Shown piece after piece: positions 35,722 to 47,900 of a stretch of 64,000 nt of DNA. Origin of the DNA: Rhizomucor pusillus (Eukaryota; Mucoromycota; Mucoromycetes; Mucorales; Lichtheimiaceae); the NCBI GenBank assembly GCA_900175165.2, contig FWWN02000591.1, positions 22,846 to 86,845 of the forward strand, written 5' to 3'. Below the pieces are notes generated by a model. That model made no database searches and had not been told where the DNA came from. It saw only the letters and a program-made list of their open reading frames with translations. The position numbers were made by a program, and so were the translations under genes. Numbering within the stretch: position 1 is the first letter of the stretch; each line of letters begins with the position of its first letter.

Positions 35722-36798
35722 GCGCCTCCCCATGATCCAGCAAGTAGTGACAGTCATCCAGAGAAAGCCCCTGAGAGGCGGCCATCGTTGGACCCTGATT
35801 CAAGGACGTTGTATCCTTTGAGCAGCTTTCGGCATCATCCGTATGCTCAGCACCTCGATAGGCCAGGACACCACAGCACATCCAACTCAAGGAGAGGCTC
35901 CCTGACGGATCCTGCATTACACGCCACCAGCCGTCCTCCTCTATCATGCAACTCTCCTCCCTCTCCTTCCCACTCCAACGTTATCCGTCCTTCAACATCT
36001 GACCATTCCGAACTCACTCATCGCTTTCTGTCATCGGCCAACTCCTCGTCATCCTGGCGACGTGACTCTTTACCTTCCATATCCCATTTAACCAGGGGAA
36101 GCGAGGTCGCTCCTCCGCTGCCCAGGCAACACCCGCTTTCCAACGGTATGTGGCTCGACGACCCAGCTTCTGACAGTATGCGCCGGCATTCTATCGCTGC
36201 TGCTTCAAGTACTACCGGCGCCGCTGGCTCATACTATGGTTCTCCGTTGTCATCAGCTGGCTCGTCTCCTCGGGCCCAGTCTCAAACCCAACCCACAACG
36301 CAGCAGCAGCAGCAGCAACAGTATGCCCCTCCTCCTCCAGCAGCAGCAACAACAACAGCAACACCACAGCAACCATCGACACTGCGCCACCCGGCTGCGC
36401 CGATCGGGATGCGTCCTCAAGAGGAGCGTCCGAGAAGGGCGAGCCAAACAATGTATTCAAGGTCACCGGAACTGCGCGTTAGTCACAAGTTAGCGGAACG
36501 CAAACGCCGCAAGGAAATGAAGGATCTTTTTGATGAGTTACGAGATATTCTTCCGGTCGAGAAGGGCCTCAAGACCAGTAAATGGGAAATATTAAGCAAA
36601 GGTAAACGAAAGGAGAAGATCAATATCAATTTAGGAAGCACGTGGGAACTGGTGTGTCTAAACATTTCTTCTTTTCTTGTTATAGCATTGGATTACATTT
36701 CAGTACTACGACAACGTGAAATACAGTGGGCGCAAGAAAAGGCAGAACTGTATCGAGAACTGCAAAATTTGAAATCGTACAAGAAAGAGGGAGAGTAA
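35722..36798 (+). CDS. bHLH transcription factor, 5' end missing
   Basis: The coding exon 35722-36601 and last exon 36686-36798 join across an 84-nt intron. The domain reads [13 protein letters not shown] (basic region), [24 protein letters not shown] (two short pieces of helix 1 and loop), then [12 protein letters not shown] (helix 2) and a short leucine-rich coil. The long N-terminal half is Ser/Pro-rich with a Gln run. A branch site and acceptor (CACTAAC...TTATTCAG) just before 35722 suggest that an upstream exon lies in or beyond the gap, so the first ATG at 35698 is probably not the real start. The class (E-box binding, homodimer) is inferred from His-Glu-Arg spacing. Confidence 0.85.
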   Translation, partial: APPHDPASSDSHPEKAPERRPSLDPDSRTLYPLSSFRHHPYAQHLDRPGHHSTSNSRRGSLTDPALHATSRPPLSCNSPPSPSHSNVIRPSTSDHSELTHRFLSSANSSSSWRRDSLPSISHLTRGSEVAPPLPRQHPLSNGMWLDDPASDSMRRHSIAAASSTTGAAGSYYGSPLSSAGSSPRAQSQTQPTTQQQQQQQYAPPPPAAATTTATPQQPSTLRHPAAPIGMRPQEERPRRASQTMYSRSPELRVSHKLAERKRRKEMKDLFDELRDILPVEKGLKTSKWEILSKGKRKEKININLGSTWELVCLNISSFLVIALDYISVLRQREIQWAQEKAELYRELQNLKSYKKEGE

Positions 36799-38558
36799 GA
36801 CGACCTATTTTGCTTTCTTCTTTGGTTCTTCTCTTTAGCGCTTTTGATGCTGTTGTTCGTTACCTTTGTTTCTTTCTGTCTTTCTCCCACTCCCTCATTC
36901 TCTTCCTCGCTCTCTCTATTTCTAAAAAGCAAAACACTCCACACGTATATCTCTCGTCGTCTTCCTCATTTCCTTTGCGTACCTGAAATATCATATTCGT
37001 ATTATACCCTACAAACTAAAAACAAAAATTACGAGTCGTATGCTTAAAATCCACCTATACGTCGTCGCATTCCGCTTTACCACGTGTTCGTACATGATGG
37101 AGACGGGTCAGTGCTACCATTATGTGAAGTGTGGGACCACACGCATGATACGCTTCACATGCAGAGCGTTAGATCTCCTCCTTTCCCCCCAACTCTCCGA
37201 TGAAGTGAAAGTCACTTGAACGTAGACATCATTATTGTCTTGATCGCATCTCTCCAAGCCGTTGAATATCATCAGCATCGTCGTGGCAGCAGCTATGCCC
37301 GAAATTCTCACTCACTCTTTCTTTCAGCTTCCGCTCTATCATCGTGTGTTGCACAGTCGCTGCAGTGAGACGGCTACTACTTTTCGGTCCCACCCTTTTG
37401 TTATCATCGGGTTTGCGCGATGCTTACTAACGTTGTCTCTGTTACACAATGAGGGTTTAAAAATGGGCTTGTGCATATACTGCTAGAAAATATCATTTGG
37501 TCAGGATTCGTGCATGGCTATGACGTTCTAACGTTAGAGCTCCTGCCATCAAGCGATTTCTTGTTCGACTTTGTAAAGTGCCAGCGGCCGTTCCTTCGGC
37601 ATCCCGTCGACAGGTCTTATGACAAGTCTACATAGCTGCTCGTTTCAGATGATATAAGTGAATAAAACGAAATGATACATTATGTCCTTTCTGTGCATTA
37701 CTATATATGCGTCCTTGATTCAGATCTAAGGATAAGCTCTGGAACCAATCCCTGACCTTTTTCTCGTGGTATTAAAGAATCTTTTAATATCCCCAGATCG
37801 CCTCTCGTCTGGGTTTTCCAACCCATTGTTCTTAAATCAGGGGGCGGAGAAGTTTTGCCGCCTGCATTGATTGTTCTCCTGGGTTATGCGGTTGGCTGCA
37901 GTGCTTAAAGCCCAAGCTGAGAACTCTCTTTCCGGACGTTTACTTTCGATTTTATACAAGGAAAAACCGTTCGTAAAAGCCCGCTCTCGGCATGGTTCAC
38001 TAGCTTCAGTCATGGAATACCACGTCTTATATGATTGAGACGTGTTTTGATAACCGGAAATAACCGTCACCAAGAAGCCATCATGTTTGGTTTTCTCTTC
38101 CTGTGGAGAAAAGGGATCGCTAAGAGGAATTGACACGGACGGCGACAGCGATGACGGCTAACCGTCGGAACGATGGCCGGTCCGATCCGCCCATCCGAAA
38201 AGACCATGGTTACAAAGTCGACATGCTCTTCAGTGACTTCGAGGTGTGCGGAGTTGCTCAAAAAGATCAAGGAGAGTTCGGAACGAAGATTCTCAGGAAC
38301 AGATGCCGAAAAATGCCAAAAGTGTTAAAGGATATGTTACAGAACGTCGTCAAAAGATGCCCGATAAAACTGTGTATAGTTCGGACATCCGAGCTCCTGA
38401 TGACAGGAACAAACTGTCTTGTAACCATTCCTCTTGCATGTATCCCGTATTTTTTCGAAAGTTATAAATTCCTTTATGTAGTCCCTAATACGAGGACGTT
38501 TCATCCCGAAATCGTAATGGCTAATCAAACTGTAATAACATATCCAAGCCTATATTCT
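36799..38558. other. Intergenic between convergent bHLH and bZIP genes
   Basis: Overlapping ORFs of 100-160 codons on both strands (37837-38612) have no recognisable domain and no splice support. The 36800-36960 part is CT-rich 3' UTR-like sequence. Confidence 0.4.
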
Positions 38559-39941
38559 CTATTTGAAATGCGCATTGTTGTCAGAAAATTGATGCGGAAT
38601 CCAATCGTGTAGTAACTTGGCAAAAACCATCTTACCATCATCGTTATTGCCCATCGGAGTGTTTAGAGACAACACATCGTCCCACGCAGCGGAGGAGGCG
38701 GAGCCAACAGCATCTCGCAACGGCAAGTGTTCGGGGTCCGTCGCATCAGACGAAGGACAAAGATCTGGTGTCAATACCGGAGGATCAACTGCATGCGGCC
38801 AACGTTCCTTGATTGTTTCTATGCAGTAATTATGTGTCAGGAACCAGAACTTTTCGTAAAATTCTGGTTCGAGTCGCCAGCTTTCCAGCGTTGTAGGAAC
38901 GCCACCGCCGATAAACGAGCTGCTTTCAACGAAGGAACGCATGCATTCATGCATATCAATTTGGTTTTGGTATAATATTAAACGATCACGTATAGTTGGG
39001 ATGGGTATAAAGTCAATTCGAGGGTCATGTGGTACATTAAGCTGGAGCGGATCCGTACGTGTTAGAGAACATTTACACAAGTTATTGATTTCTGCTTTTA
39101 TACGTACCTGTAACAAGGTTGGTTCGATGATAAAAGAAGGATACGCTTCCGAGCAAGCGGACTGTAGCAGTTTCCGTAGACGTTCTGTTTGGAGCCCTGC
39201 TAGGTTGAACGATGCCACGGGTTCCCTGGTCAACATGATTGGCCGCGCACTAAACTTTGGAGAATCCGGGTGGTGGTGGTGGTGGTGGTGCTCGTCGCTT
39301 ATTAGTTTTGTCGACTGGTTCCCGCCACATTGAAGATTGATTGTTGCACCATCAATCACCGTGGGAGTGTTGCACACTGTCGTCGGCGATGATCTTGGAA
39401 ATCGATTATTCAAAGGTGGATTGGATATAGCGCGTACTTCATCCTTGGTGACAAGAATACTACTTGAAGACACATAGAGCTTCGCCTCTCCTCCTCCAAC
39501 GACGGATGATGATGATCTCCGCATTGATGGCAGTTTGCTTGAATTTTTTACACGATCGTAGGCAGCAAGGGTTTCTGGTGGTAACAGACCGTTAAAATCG
39601 TTTATGTCCAGATAAGGATTGTGATGTGGTATGGATATACGATGCATGAAGCACACGAGTTGCAAGGTCAATACGATTCCTTTAAGATACCAGCTCTCGT
39701 ATCCGAGGATCTCCACGTCGGTTCTCAGTTCACGGTTTTCAGCTTCCAATCGATCGCGTTGTTCGCGCAAAAGTTTGCTGGTCTCTTCTAGGCACATGAT
39801 ATGTTTCTCTTTTCGTTCGCGGAATGCACGCTGAGCAGCTCGGTTCTGCGCCTTGCGCAGGGCTGGAGAAGCAGGATTCGGCTTCCTACCAGGCTTTTTT
39901 CGCTGCAGCAGCGTATCAGCAGTGGTGGATTCTTCTTGCAT
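38559..39941 (-). CDS. bZIP transcription factor, Yap/Pap1-like
   Basis: Fungal AP-1-like regulators often control stress or metal responses. The basic region KAQNRAAQRAFRERKEKHI carries the Pap1/Yap signature (Asn, Ala-Gln, Phe-Arg), followed by a leucine zipper (residues about 50-80). A long Ser-rich middle with a His run (about residue 225) leads to a C-terminal domain with IDFIPIPTIRDRLILYQ and LEPEFYEKFWFLTHNYC, like the DUF3425-type domain of fungal bZIPs. The 66 nt at 39042-39107 are open but bounded by GTACGT, CTAAC and CCAG, so they are probably an intron; the spliced product is 438 residues. No Cys-rich redox domain is evident. Confidence 0.88.
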   Translation of the reverse strand: MQEESTTADTLLQRKKPGRKPNPASPALRKAQNRAAQRAFRERKEKHIMCLEETSKLLREQRDRLEAENRELRTDVEILGYESWYLKGIVLTLQLVCFMHRISIPHHNPYLDINDFNGLLPPETLAAYDRVKNSSKLPSMRRSSSSVVGGGEAKLYVSSSSILVTKDEVRAISNPPLNNRFPRSSPTTVCNTPTVIDGATINLQCGGNQSTKLISDEHHHHHHHPDSPKFSARPIMLTREPVASFNLAGLQTERLRKLLQSACSEAYPSFIIEPTLLQVRIKAEINNLCKCSLTRTDPLQLNVPHDPRIDFIPIPTIRDRLILYQNQIDMHECMRSFVESSSFIGGGVPTTLESWRLEPEFYEKFWFLTHNYCIETIKERWPHAVDPPVLTPDLCPSSDATDPEHLPLRDAVGSASSAAWDDVLSLNTPMGNNDDGKMVFAKLLHDWIPHQFSDNNAHFK

Positions 39942-40545
39942 TTTTAGCGGGGAAATACACAGGTAGAAAAGAGAGTTAGAGATGAAACTTTGTATATATC
40001 TTTAAAGTATAACTCCAAGTACGTAAAAAAGTTGATCCGAGCCATTGGCTACTCTTGGTTGTCCACCGCACTCGCCCGATATTCTGCGCAGGTGTCATTT
40101 TCTATCTGTGAATTAGCGCCGATCGTTAGCACCATCTTTAGCAAAGTACTTACACACGCATCACGTAATTGAGAAAAGTAATTTATCCGGTGGGATCCAG
40201 GTTGCAGGAACAAGATCGAGCATATCCCGATTGGATCGGAACGCGTACCGCATCTTGGGAATCATTTTATTCGATATTGCTGCACTGATCGCTAGCTCGA
40301 ATATCCATCTCTTCTAAACTTGATGCACAGCAATCCAAGGCAAACCATTTGAAATGACAACCGCGTTAGTTCAATTACAGAGCGTTCTACCGGTATGGCT
40401 ACTATGGTTTATTAGGGGAACAAAGGATGGTATTAGAGGAAAGGAATGAATTTACAACAGTAAAAAAGCACTTGATGAGAATTAACAGGAGGAAGAAAAA
40501 AGAAGAAGAACGATAGTAGTGTAGATGTGATGAGAAGGTAGGAAT
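39942..40545. other. Intergenic between bZIP promoter and Chs4-like 3' end
   Basis: It holds the bZIP promoter and the Chs4-like 3' region. No other gene was seen. Confidence 0.45.
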
Positions 40546-42474
40546 TTACATGATAACACAGTCGCCGTCCTTGCTATCAGGTTTACCATCTGGCTGTCGT
40601 GTATGTTTACGTCGTTGTTTAGGTTGTCCAGCACCTGATCGCTTGAGCTCTGTCAGGCGCTGCATTGCTCGCTTGTTATTTTGCGCTGCCGCGCGCATGT
40701 ACCATTTCTTGGCTTCGTCCAAGTTTGGCCGTACTCCAATTCCAGTCTCAGTGTAATATGCGACAGCGTACTCAGCTTTGGCGTATCCTTTATCGGCAGC
40801 CCGTCTTGCCCACAAGTATGCTTCTGAATCGCTTTGCTTCAAGATTCCTTCAGCGCCTGTCAAATACCAACCAGAAAGCGCCAACTCAGCTTCCAAGTGA
40901 CCTTGCTCGGCTGCCTTGGAATACCATGCAATAGAACGTCTAGGATCTATGGGACAATTCAAGAATCCATTTTCATACGCCAAACCCAACTTGAATTGAG
41001 AAGGTGCATAGCCCAACTGAGCAGCTTGCGTGAATAACTCGCGCGCATAATCGATATCTGGAATGACAGATGCAATGCCTTCCTTTTCATAAGCCAGACC
41101 CAGTTCGTGGAAAGCATGTGGATGAGGCTGATCTGGGTGCTGAGTCGCTCGTTTCAGCCATGAAATTCCTTCGCGAGGATTCTTTGTTTGGTTTAGGAGG
41201 CCTTTGAGCAATATCAAGCCGAGTTTATACATGGCCGATGGATCACCCAAGTTGGCTGCCTTTCTGTAGTATTGAATAGCATGTGCCTTGTCCTTTTTCG
41301 TTCCTGCACCTAGCTCATAGCACACAGCAACGCGGTAGTTGCAGGCTGCGTGATTTTGCTTTGCGCCTTGCAGGTAGTATCCAAATGCCTTGTCGATATC
41401 CTTCTCTAATCCAAGGGAGCCTGTGCCGTATGCATTCCCAAGGAAGAACTGAGCTTCTGCGTAACCCGTTTTGCCGATACTCGAAGATGATGCCAACTTT
41501 TTTACAATCTTTTGGGCTTCGGCTGTTAAAGTCTCCTGTGCTTTGCGAGCTCGCTTTGGATCTGGCTCCTTCTCCGTTATTTGCGGTATAGCTTCCAATA
41601 AATACTTTGCAAGATCTAACTTGACTTGCGGATCATTGCTTGATTTGGCATTGTCTCGAAACATTTGCAAATTCTCCTTGGTAGGAGGTGGAAACTGGTT
41701 CTGTTTGGGAGGACGTCGACCGGCGTGAACTGCTGCAAGCAACGAGCTATCTGGCATGTAAGCTGCACTGTCTGCAGCCAATCCTGCTTGGTAGCTGAGC
41801 CGCCATGGGTTCGCCTGTGGCGACATGAACTGCTGCTGCTGTGGCGGTGGTGGCGGAGGTCGTCCATTTGGTGGATACGGGCCAGGGTAGGCTGTTTCGG
41901 GATACGGTGGGTACATACCAGGCTGAGGATAAAAAGGCTGTTGTTCGGGATAGTAAGATCCAGGTTGTTGTTGTTGAGGATAATATGGATTACCCCACTG
42001 AGGAGGTGGTGGAGGAGGAGGCCCCATTGGAACACTGTATGGAACCGGCGCAGGAGCAGAAGCCATCATTGGTGTAGAGTGAGGAGCAGGCGCAGGTGGC
42101 ATATGCTGAGGCAGTATTTCTGGAGGTGGAGAGCGCTGCAAAGGCATCTGACCAGGCGGATACGGCTGATAACCTTCTTGCGGCTGGAAAGGCGGTCCAG
42201 CTCTAGGTGCTTCTGCAGGCACGGACTGTGCAGTGCTCGAGACGCTCGACCGACGGGACTCTTGAATGACTTTCTTGAGCTGTGGCGAATTGGAGGCGGG
42301 ATCATCTATAGTCTGCTGTTGCATAGGTGTGTTCTTTGGATTCAAGGACAGCGCATCAAGACTCAAGTCGTTCACTGTCGGAACACTCGGCGTAGATTGA
42401 GAAGAGTCTGACGGTTGCGAGGGAGTGAGCTGAGGCTGTCGAACCTCGACAGCGTTTGACGCTGGCGTTGTCAT
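40546..42474 (-). CDS. Chitin synthase regulator, Chs4/Skt5-like, SEL1 repeats
   Basis: These proteins recruit and activate chitin synthase III at the cell surface. One uninterrupted exon codes for 642 residues. Residues 1-270 are Pro/Gln-rich and disordered, with PPPPPPP and PYPPYP-type runs. From about residue 330 come SEL1/TPR-like repeats (AEAQFFLGNAYGTG, YRVAVCYELGAGTKKD, AMYKLGLILLKG, SQFKLGLAYENGF, AEYAVAYYTETGIGV). The C terminus is basic and ends CVIM, a CaaX farnesylation box, as in yeast Skt5. The dense plus-strand ORFs across it are shadows. It lies directly downstream of deoxyhypusine hydroxylase, same strand. Confidence 0.93.
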   Translation of the reverse strand: MTTPASNAVEVRQPQLTPSQPSDSSQSTPSVPTVNDLSLDALSLNPKNTPMQQQTIDDPASNSPQLKKVIQESRRSSVSSTAQSVPAEAPRAGPPFQPQEGYQPYPPGQMPLQRSPPPEILPQHMPPAPAPHSTPMMASAPAPVPYSVPMGPPPPPPPQWGNPYYPQQQQPGSYYPEQQPFYPQPGMYPPYPETAYPGPYPPNGRPPPPPPQQQQFMSPQANPWRLSYQAGLAADSAAYMPDSSLLAAVHAGRRPPKQNQFPPPTKENLQMFRDNAKSSNDPQVKLDLAKYLLEAIPQITEKEPDPKRARKAQETLTAEAQKIVKKLASSSSIGKTGYAEAQFFLGNAYGTGSLGLEKDIDKAFGYYLQGAKQNHAACNYRVAVCYELGAGTKKDKAHAIQYYRKAANLGDPSAMYKLGLILLKGLLNQTKNPREGISWLKRATQHPDQPHPHAFHELGLAYEKEGIASVIPDIDYARELFTQAAQLGYAPSQFKLGLAYENGFLNCPIDPRRSIAWYSKAAEQGHLEAELALSGWYLTGAEGILKQSDSEAYLWARRAADKGYAKAEYAVAYYTETGIGVRPNLDEAKKWYMRAAAQNNKRAMQRLTELKRSGAGQPKQRRKHTRQPDGKPDSKDGDCVIM

Positions 42475-42685
42475 TGGGCCGTCGAAAAGGAGGGGCGGAA
42501 GAAAATGAAATCGTTATAGCCACTTCATGAGCTAGCGTGGTACAGCCACGTTTTCTGCTCAGTTTTGTTCCGAAAAAATCATAAACGTTTAGTCTAATTT
42601 TAATGTAGGATGCTGACAGCGACGTATGATAAATGGATGCATATGTACAGTAAAGATACTTCGGGAAACAATTGCTTTCTTTTTT

Positions 42686-43919
42686 CTAATGTGCAAGCTT
42701 CAGCGAATGCATGTTAGCCTTCTCCTGTGTTTCGAGGCCGTTAGCATATTGGAAATCGCCGCTAAAATAGGTTATTGCTAAGCTTGCTAATAGTCCAGCA
42801 GGGAAACCGTATCTATATTTCCGCACTTACCTAGTTTCATACTCGTACATGTCCAGTGCTACAACACAGCTCTCACGAACAACACGTTCGTTATCCTCCT
42901 TGAACGTCTTCAAAGTCTCGAGTACTTCAGGCGTGGCAATTGATCCAAGTGCCTCGGCAGCTTCGTGACGGACCATGTATTGCTCGTTTTTATCTTGCAG
43001 AGTTTCTGTCAATGCAGGTACAGATGCAGGATGTTGAAGCTGTCCAAATACGTAGGCGACTAACCAGAACGACGAAAGATTAACAATGTGTATGCTAGTA
43101 AATGATCATCGATGGATACTACCCACCTTCGTGACGGAACAATGCACTCTTGTCCTTGAGACCCTTGGCAAGCTCTTCCACAGCTTCCGTGTTACCGATC
43201 TCGCGAAGTCCAAACATAGCACGGTAGCGCACAAACAAGGGCAAGCTAGTATCCATGAGCTGTCTACCCAACTCCTTTACATCCTTGGTATCGCACGATG
43301 GCGGCGCGGGATCAACAGAACTGTAGACGCTCTTGTTGCTCTCCTTTTCCTTCTTGTTGGCGGGATCATTGTCGTAGCAAATCTTGTCAATAGCCAATTC
43401 ACAGGTTTGTACAACAGATTCGGCTGGATCGTTCAGGTATTTTTCCAAGATCGGGATAGAGTCCAAGCTTCCAATGGCACCCATCGCTTCAGCAGCCTTG
43501 TATAAAATTCTTTACTTAGTTCCCTCCTCAGATATTCCATCGCACATCAACAAATCCATACCTCGTGTCGAACCATTTCGTCCTCCTTTGGGTTCTCCAA
43601 GACTTTAGCAAGGATAGGGTTGGCAATAGGGTTACCAATCTGACCCAAGCAATACGTCAGCTCATGCTTTAGCAGGGCAGACTCATCGCTTAATGCTGAA
43701 ACAGTAATAAGATAACACTCTTTGTGTAGGAACACTGCGATGTTTTCCCGAACCTTTTGCAATAATGTTAATAGATCGCTCGTCCGCGATGTTCTTCAAC
43801 GTAAATAAGGCACGGAATCGTTCTGCAAGAGGGGTCTGTCCGGAAGCGTTGCAAAGCACCGCTTCGAGATGATCATAATTGACGTTCAATTGAGGTTGAG
43901 TGTCCTGATCCTCTGCCAT
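42686..43919 (-). CDS. LIA1: Deoxyhypusine hydroxylase
   Basis: It completes hypusine synthesis on eIF5A using a di-iron centre. Five exons give 324 residues: 43919-43754, 43695-43562, 43496-43127, 43059-42831 and 42761-42686. The paired HEAT-like units carry the iron-binding His-Glu motifs LLKHE, MVRHE, LFRHE and MVRHE. The last exon ([13 protein letters not shown]) is reached by splicing past an in-frame TAA, and it supplies the FQYA tail typical of the family. The length fits fungal orthologues. HMG-CoA reductase is divergent on the other side of a 1-kb spacer. Confidence 0.96.
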
Positions 43920-44979
43920 TGTGTTAAAAGGGAGCCTGATCTGCCAAGGCACGAAGAAAAAAGTTTTTCAGCCCAGAAGATTGCGGCATTGCATGGCCTT
44001 ATCAGATTTTGAATCGAAAAAGGCAGGCGTCATGGAAATCTTTTGGCAAATCGATGTCCATTGCTGCTTTATTCTGGAGAAGGCGTGCATGGTCAAATCG
44101 TGATACAATGAAGCTTATATCAATATGTGACCGTCTGGAAACTCCCTGCATTTTTTAATAGATGGAAATATCCTCATGGGCATTCAAGTTGGAAGTGCGA
44201 CCATTGAAGATACCTTCTTTTTGAAGAACCATTCTGTTCTGCTGCGGTTGCACGAATTAGGGTGAACTTACAGCTGTTGGAAGTGTATGAGCATGCATAA
44301 ATACAAAACCTGCTCGAGCAACGAAAAAAGCAGAGCGCCGGTTGAGTAAGCACTCAACCTCCGATGCTGCCTGTACCCCATTCGAGCTTCTACAACAAGC
44401 GGTAGCCCAACTATTGGGCAAAAGCGTAACTACTGGCTGTATATCTAAATGATATGATGTTTCTAAGCTTCAGTTATAGCGGAAAGTACTAAACATGTAT
44501 CATCATCTAAACATCAATTTCATGCCGAGTGCATATAATAATTGCGCGAATTTTGTAAATCTCAAAAATCTTAATTGCATGGCGGCGCAAATTCCTAGCA
44601 TGACTCGTTGTTTTCTTGTCGAATGCAAAGTGTATTCTCACATCGCGCTAAGAAAAGAAGTACAACTTCCGGAGCATCGAGGTTAGAAGAAACTGGCAAT
44701 GTTTCAGAATAGATCGGGTCTGCCCACCAGCTCCGCCCCAAGCGTCGATACATCGAGCTCAGAGTGATTGATTGCTCACCTCAGTCCCCAACCGATACAA
44801 CCAAAAAAGCACGTATTCGAGCATACCAGTTTCTCACCTTATCCTTTCTCTAACAACAGTGGTGATTGCAGGCGACATTGCAACGGGAAGTCAGTTTTGT
44901 TTTTCTTGTCAATCTCTAGCGAATTGACAAGTACGACGAAACGATCTTCATTTCTTTTTCTTCCACAAACAACCCTGGC
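43920..44979. promoter_or_regulatory. Divergent region, deoxyhypusine hydroxylase / HMG-CoA reductase
   Basis: About 1 kb separates the start codons. The right half is CT-rich toward the HMG-CoA reductase ATG. No sterol-response-type site could be assigned with confidence. Confidence 0.4.
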
Positions 44980-47900
44980 ATGCCAATTTACCAGAGCCAT
45001 TCGGGAACGACAGCGTTCCGGTCGTTCTCGGCCATATTTGGCGGCGCAACTCGACGATCGGCCAAGATCGCATCTCGCAGCCCCATTGAAATGGTGGTGG
45101 TTGTGCTAATCCTTGCGTCGTTTTGTTATTTTTATCTATTCAACTTGGCACGCACCTCCGATATTTTTAGTGGCACCGTGACCAGACTATACCCTACCAG
45201 TGTTTATGCACCCGAAAACGCAAATGCGTTTGAAAAGCTCGACCGTACTGCCAGCGACCCATCGGTGCCATCGAACAACGCCTTGAAGATTCAGCTAAAG
45301 CAAGTGTCCATTTCTGACCCGAACCGCGAAACTGTTATGGTAGATCGCACCTTGCAGGCCGTCGCAAAGTTGCAAAACTTTATCGAGAAAGAGATTCTCG
45401 TGCCCGATACAGCTACAACGAGACGTTATGCATACAATCCGGATTTGTGTTACAAAGTGAATAACAACGCTTGCTTTTTCCAATCACCTCTGGAGTTTTG
45501 GAAGAAATCCCGGGCAATTGATGGCGCTGAACAGCAACAGTCAATAATCTTGTCGTTTGCTTTCAATGCGACGGGCGCCTACAGACAGCGTCTCGCAGAC
45601 CTGTGGGAACACAAAGTAACAACTGTAGTTCCTGGAGATTTGGTATCGCTATCCAGCATCAGTCATCAAGAAAACATCTTTTCGTGGATGTTTATCATCG
45701 TGTGCAACGTGTTTATTCGTATCAGAGAGCTGATTAAGGCAAGTCTACTATACACGCTTCTTTCAATGTATAAATGTTAATTCCTGTTCTAGCTCGCGGA
45801 TAACCTGGATATTGTCGTCATCCTTATGGGTTATTTGATGATGACAGCTACTTTTGCTTCCTTGTTTCTCAATATGCGTGCTATGGGCTCGCGTTACACA
45901 CTGGGTAGGTAAAAGAAATAGCGAAGTTTGTGTCAAAAGCTTTAACCTCGCTTTTAGCAACCGCGATCATTTTTAATGGTTTCTTTGCATTCATGCTCGC
46001 TCTTTTGACAGTGCATGCATTGAATGTTGATGTATATCCAGTTGTCTTGGCGTTAGTGATTATTTTGTGTAACGCTAATTTTGCATGAATGTTAACAAAA
46101 TTTTTCTTTTGCAGCGAAGCGATCCCGTTCCTCGCAGTGACGATCGGTTTTGAACGCGCTACCAAACTTACCAAACGGGTCTTCCAGCTGTCAAAGGAAA
46201 CACCTATAAAGACGCAGGATATACGCAAAACCATCGTCCGCGCAGTGGAATCCGTTGCAGTCCCCATCGCACGCGATTGCTTTATGGAAGTAGTTATTCT
46301 TGCGATTGGTGCCAAATCTGGCATCTCCGGTCTGCGTGAATTCTGTTTCTTGAGTGCATTGCTCCTTTCTTACGACTTTATCTTAATGTTCACCTGGTAC
46401 ACCGCGGTCTTGACTCTCAAGCTAGAGGTATGCAAAGGAGTGATTTTTTACCATTCTACGGACCATATATTTACGTTTTATGTACGTACGTAGCTGACCA
46501 AAATACGAGCATTGAATGGCACACCTGTTCCAGCTTTGAAGAAAGGCATAGTCAAGCAACCAGCAAACACTGGATATGTGCGCCGGACGGTCGTCAAGGT
46601 GCTCAGCGACACCAACGCTGCTGGTGACCCGTCATCAGCAGACGATCAAAGAATGGATGGCTCCATCATCGGCCGTGTCAAGCTGCTCATGATTTTTGGC
46701 TTTGTGTTAATGCATATTCTCAAAGTGTTTTCATCCATCCGCTCTCCTGGACCGCAAGTGGATATCACGGAACCGATCGTTGCCAATGCACTGGGAAAGC
46801 TACTTGAGCAGCACAAAGCATCGCCGCAAGGTTCTCTGCCACTTATTGTGGAAGTGTTCCCGCCACTGCCTTTCCACGTCGCTTCATCGAAACAAAATCT
46901 CGTATTGAATGCTATTTCTCAGCCGCTTGAGGCATTGTTCAATGCTTGCACCGTCTACATTCAACATCCCATCATTAGCAAATGGTTGACGCTAGCTTTG
47001 TGTGTCTCGCTCTTTCTCAACACGTACCTATTCAAAGTGGTTCGTCAACCCAAGCAGCTAGATGACCGCGCAAAGCAAGCCGAATCCTCCCCAGTAGCAC
47101 CGCGACAAACACCGACCAAATTAAACACTGCACCGAGTCCCGCTTCTTCGAACGACACTGCTGTGAGACCTGTGGAAGAGTGTCTCGCTCTTATCAAGTC
47201 ACCTGAAGCGTTGAACGACGAAGAGGTGATCTCTCTTGTTCAGGCTGGCAAGCTAGCATCCTACGCACTTGAAAAAGTACTCGGCGATCTTACTCGAGCT
47301 GTTCGTATAAGACGCGCGATCATCTCACGCGCGTCCATCACCAAGACGCTAGAGGCGAGCGCGCTTCCTTTGGAGAACTACTATTACGAGAATGTGTTTG
47401 GAGCGTGCTGTGAAAATGTTATCGGTTACATACCTTTGCCAGTTGGCATAGCGGGTAAGCAATTCTATGTTTTTTATTTCCGGCTTTGTGTTGCTGACCG
47501 GTCTTATCAGGTCCATTGAATATTGATGAGGATAGTATCCACATTCCTATGGCGACCACGGAAGGATGTCTCGTGGCATCCACAGCGCGCGGCTGCAAGG
47601 CGATTAATGCAGGCGGCGGTGCACACACCATTGTTACCGCGGACGGAATGACACGTGGTCCCTGCGTGGAATTTCCCAACGTTTCGCGCGCTGCAGAGTG
47701 CAAGCGCTGGATGGAGCATGAAGGTCACCATATGGTCAAGGAAGCATTCGACTCGACATCCCGGTTTGCCCGTTTGCGCAAGGTCAAGATTGCTCTTGCT
47801 GGCAAACTCGTATTTATCCGATTTTCGACCACCACCGGTGATGCTATGGGGATGAATATGATCTCCAAGGGCTGCGAAGCAGCGTTGAGTCTATTGGCAG

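Noticed and set aside
37837..38612. Overlapping ORFs of 99-160 codons on both strands
   Set aside because: No domain, no splice support, no consistent strand; probably chance.
41665..42411. 248-codon plus-strand ORF
   Set aside because: It is antisense to the Pro/Gln-rich part of the Chs4-like gene and rich in Arg and Trp, typical of a shadow of CCN codons.
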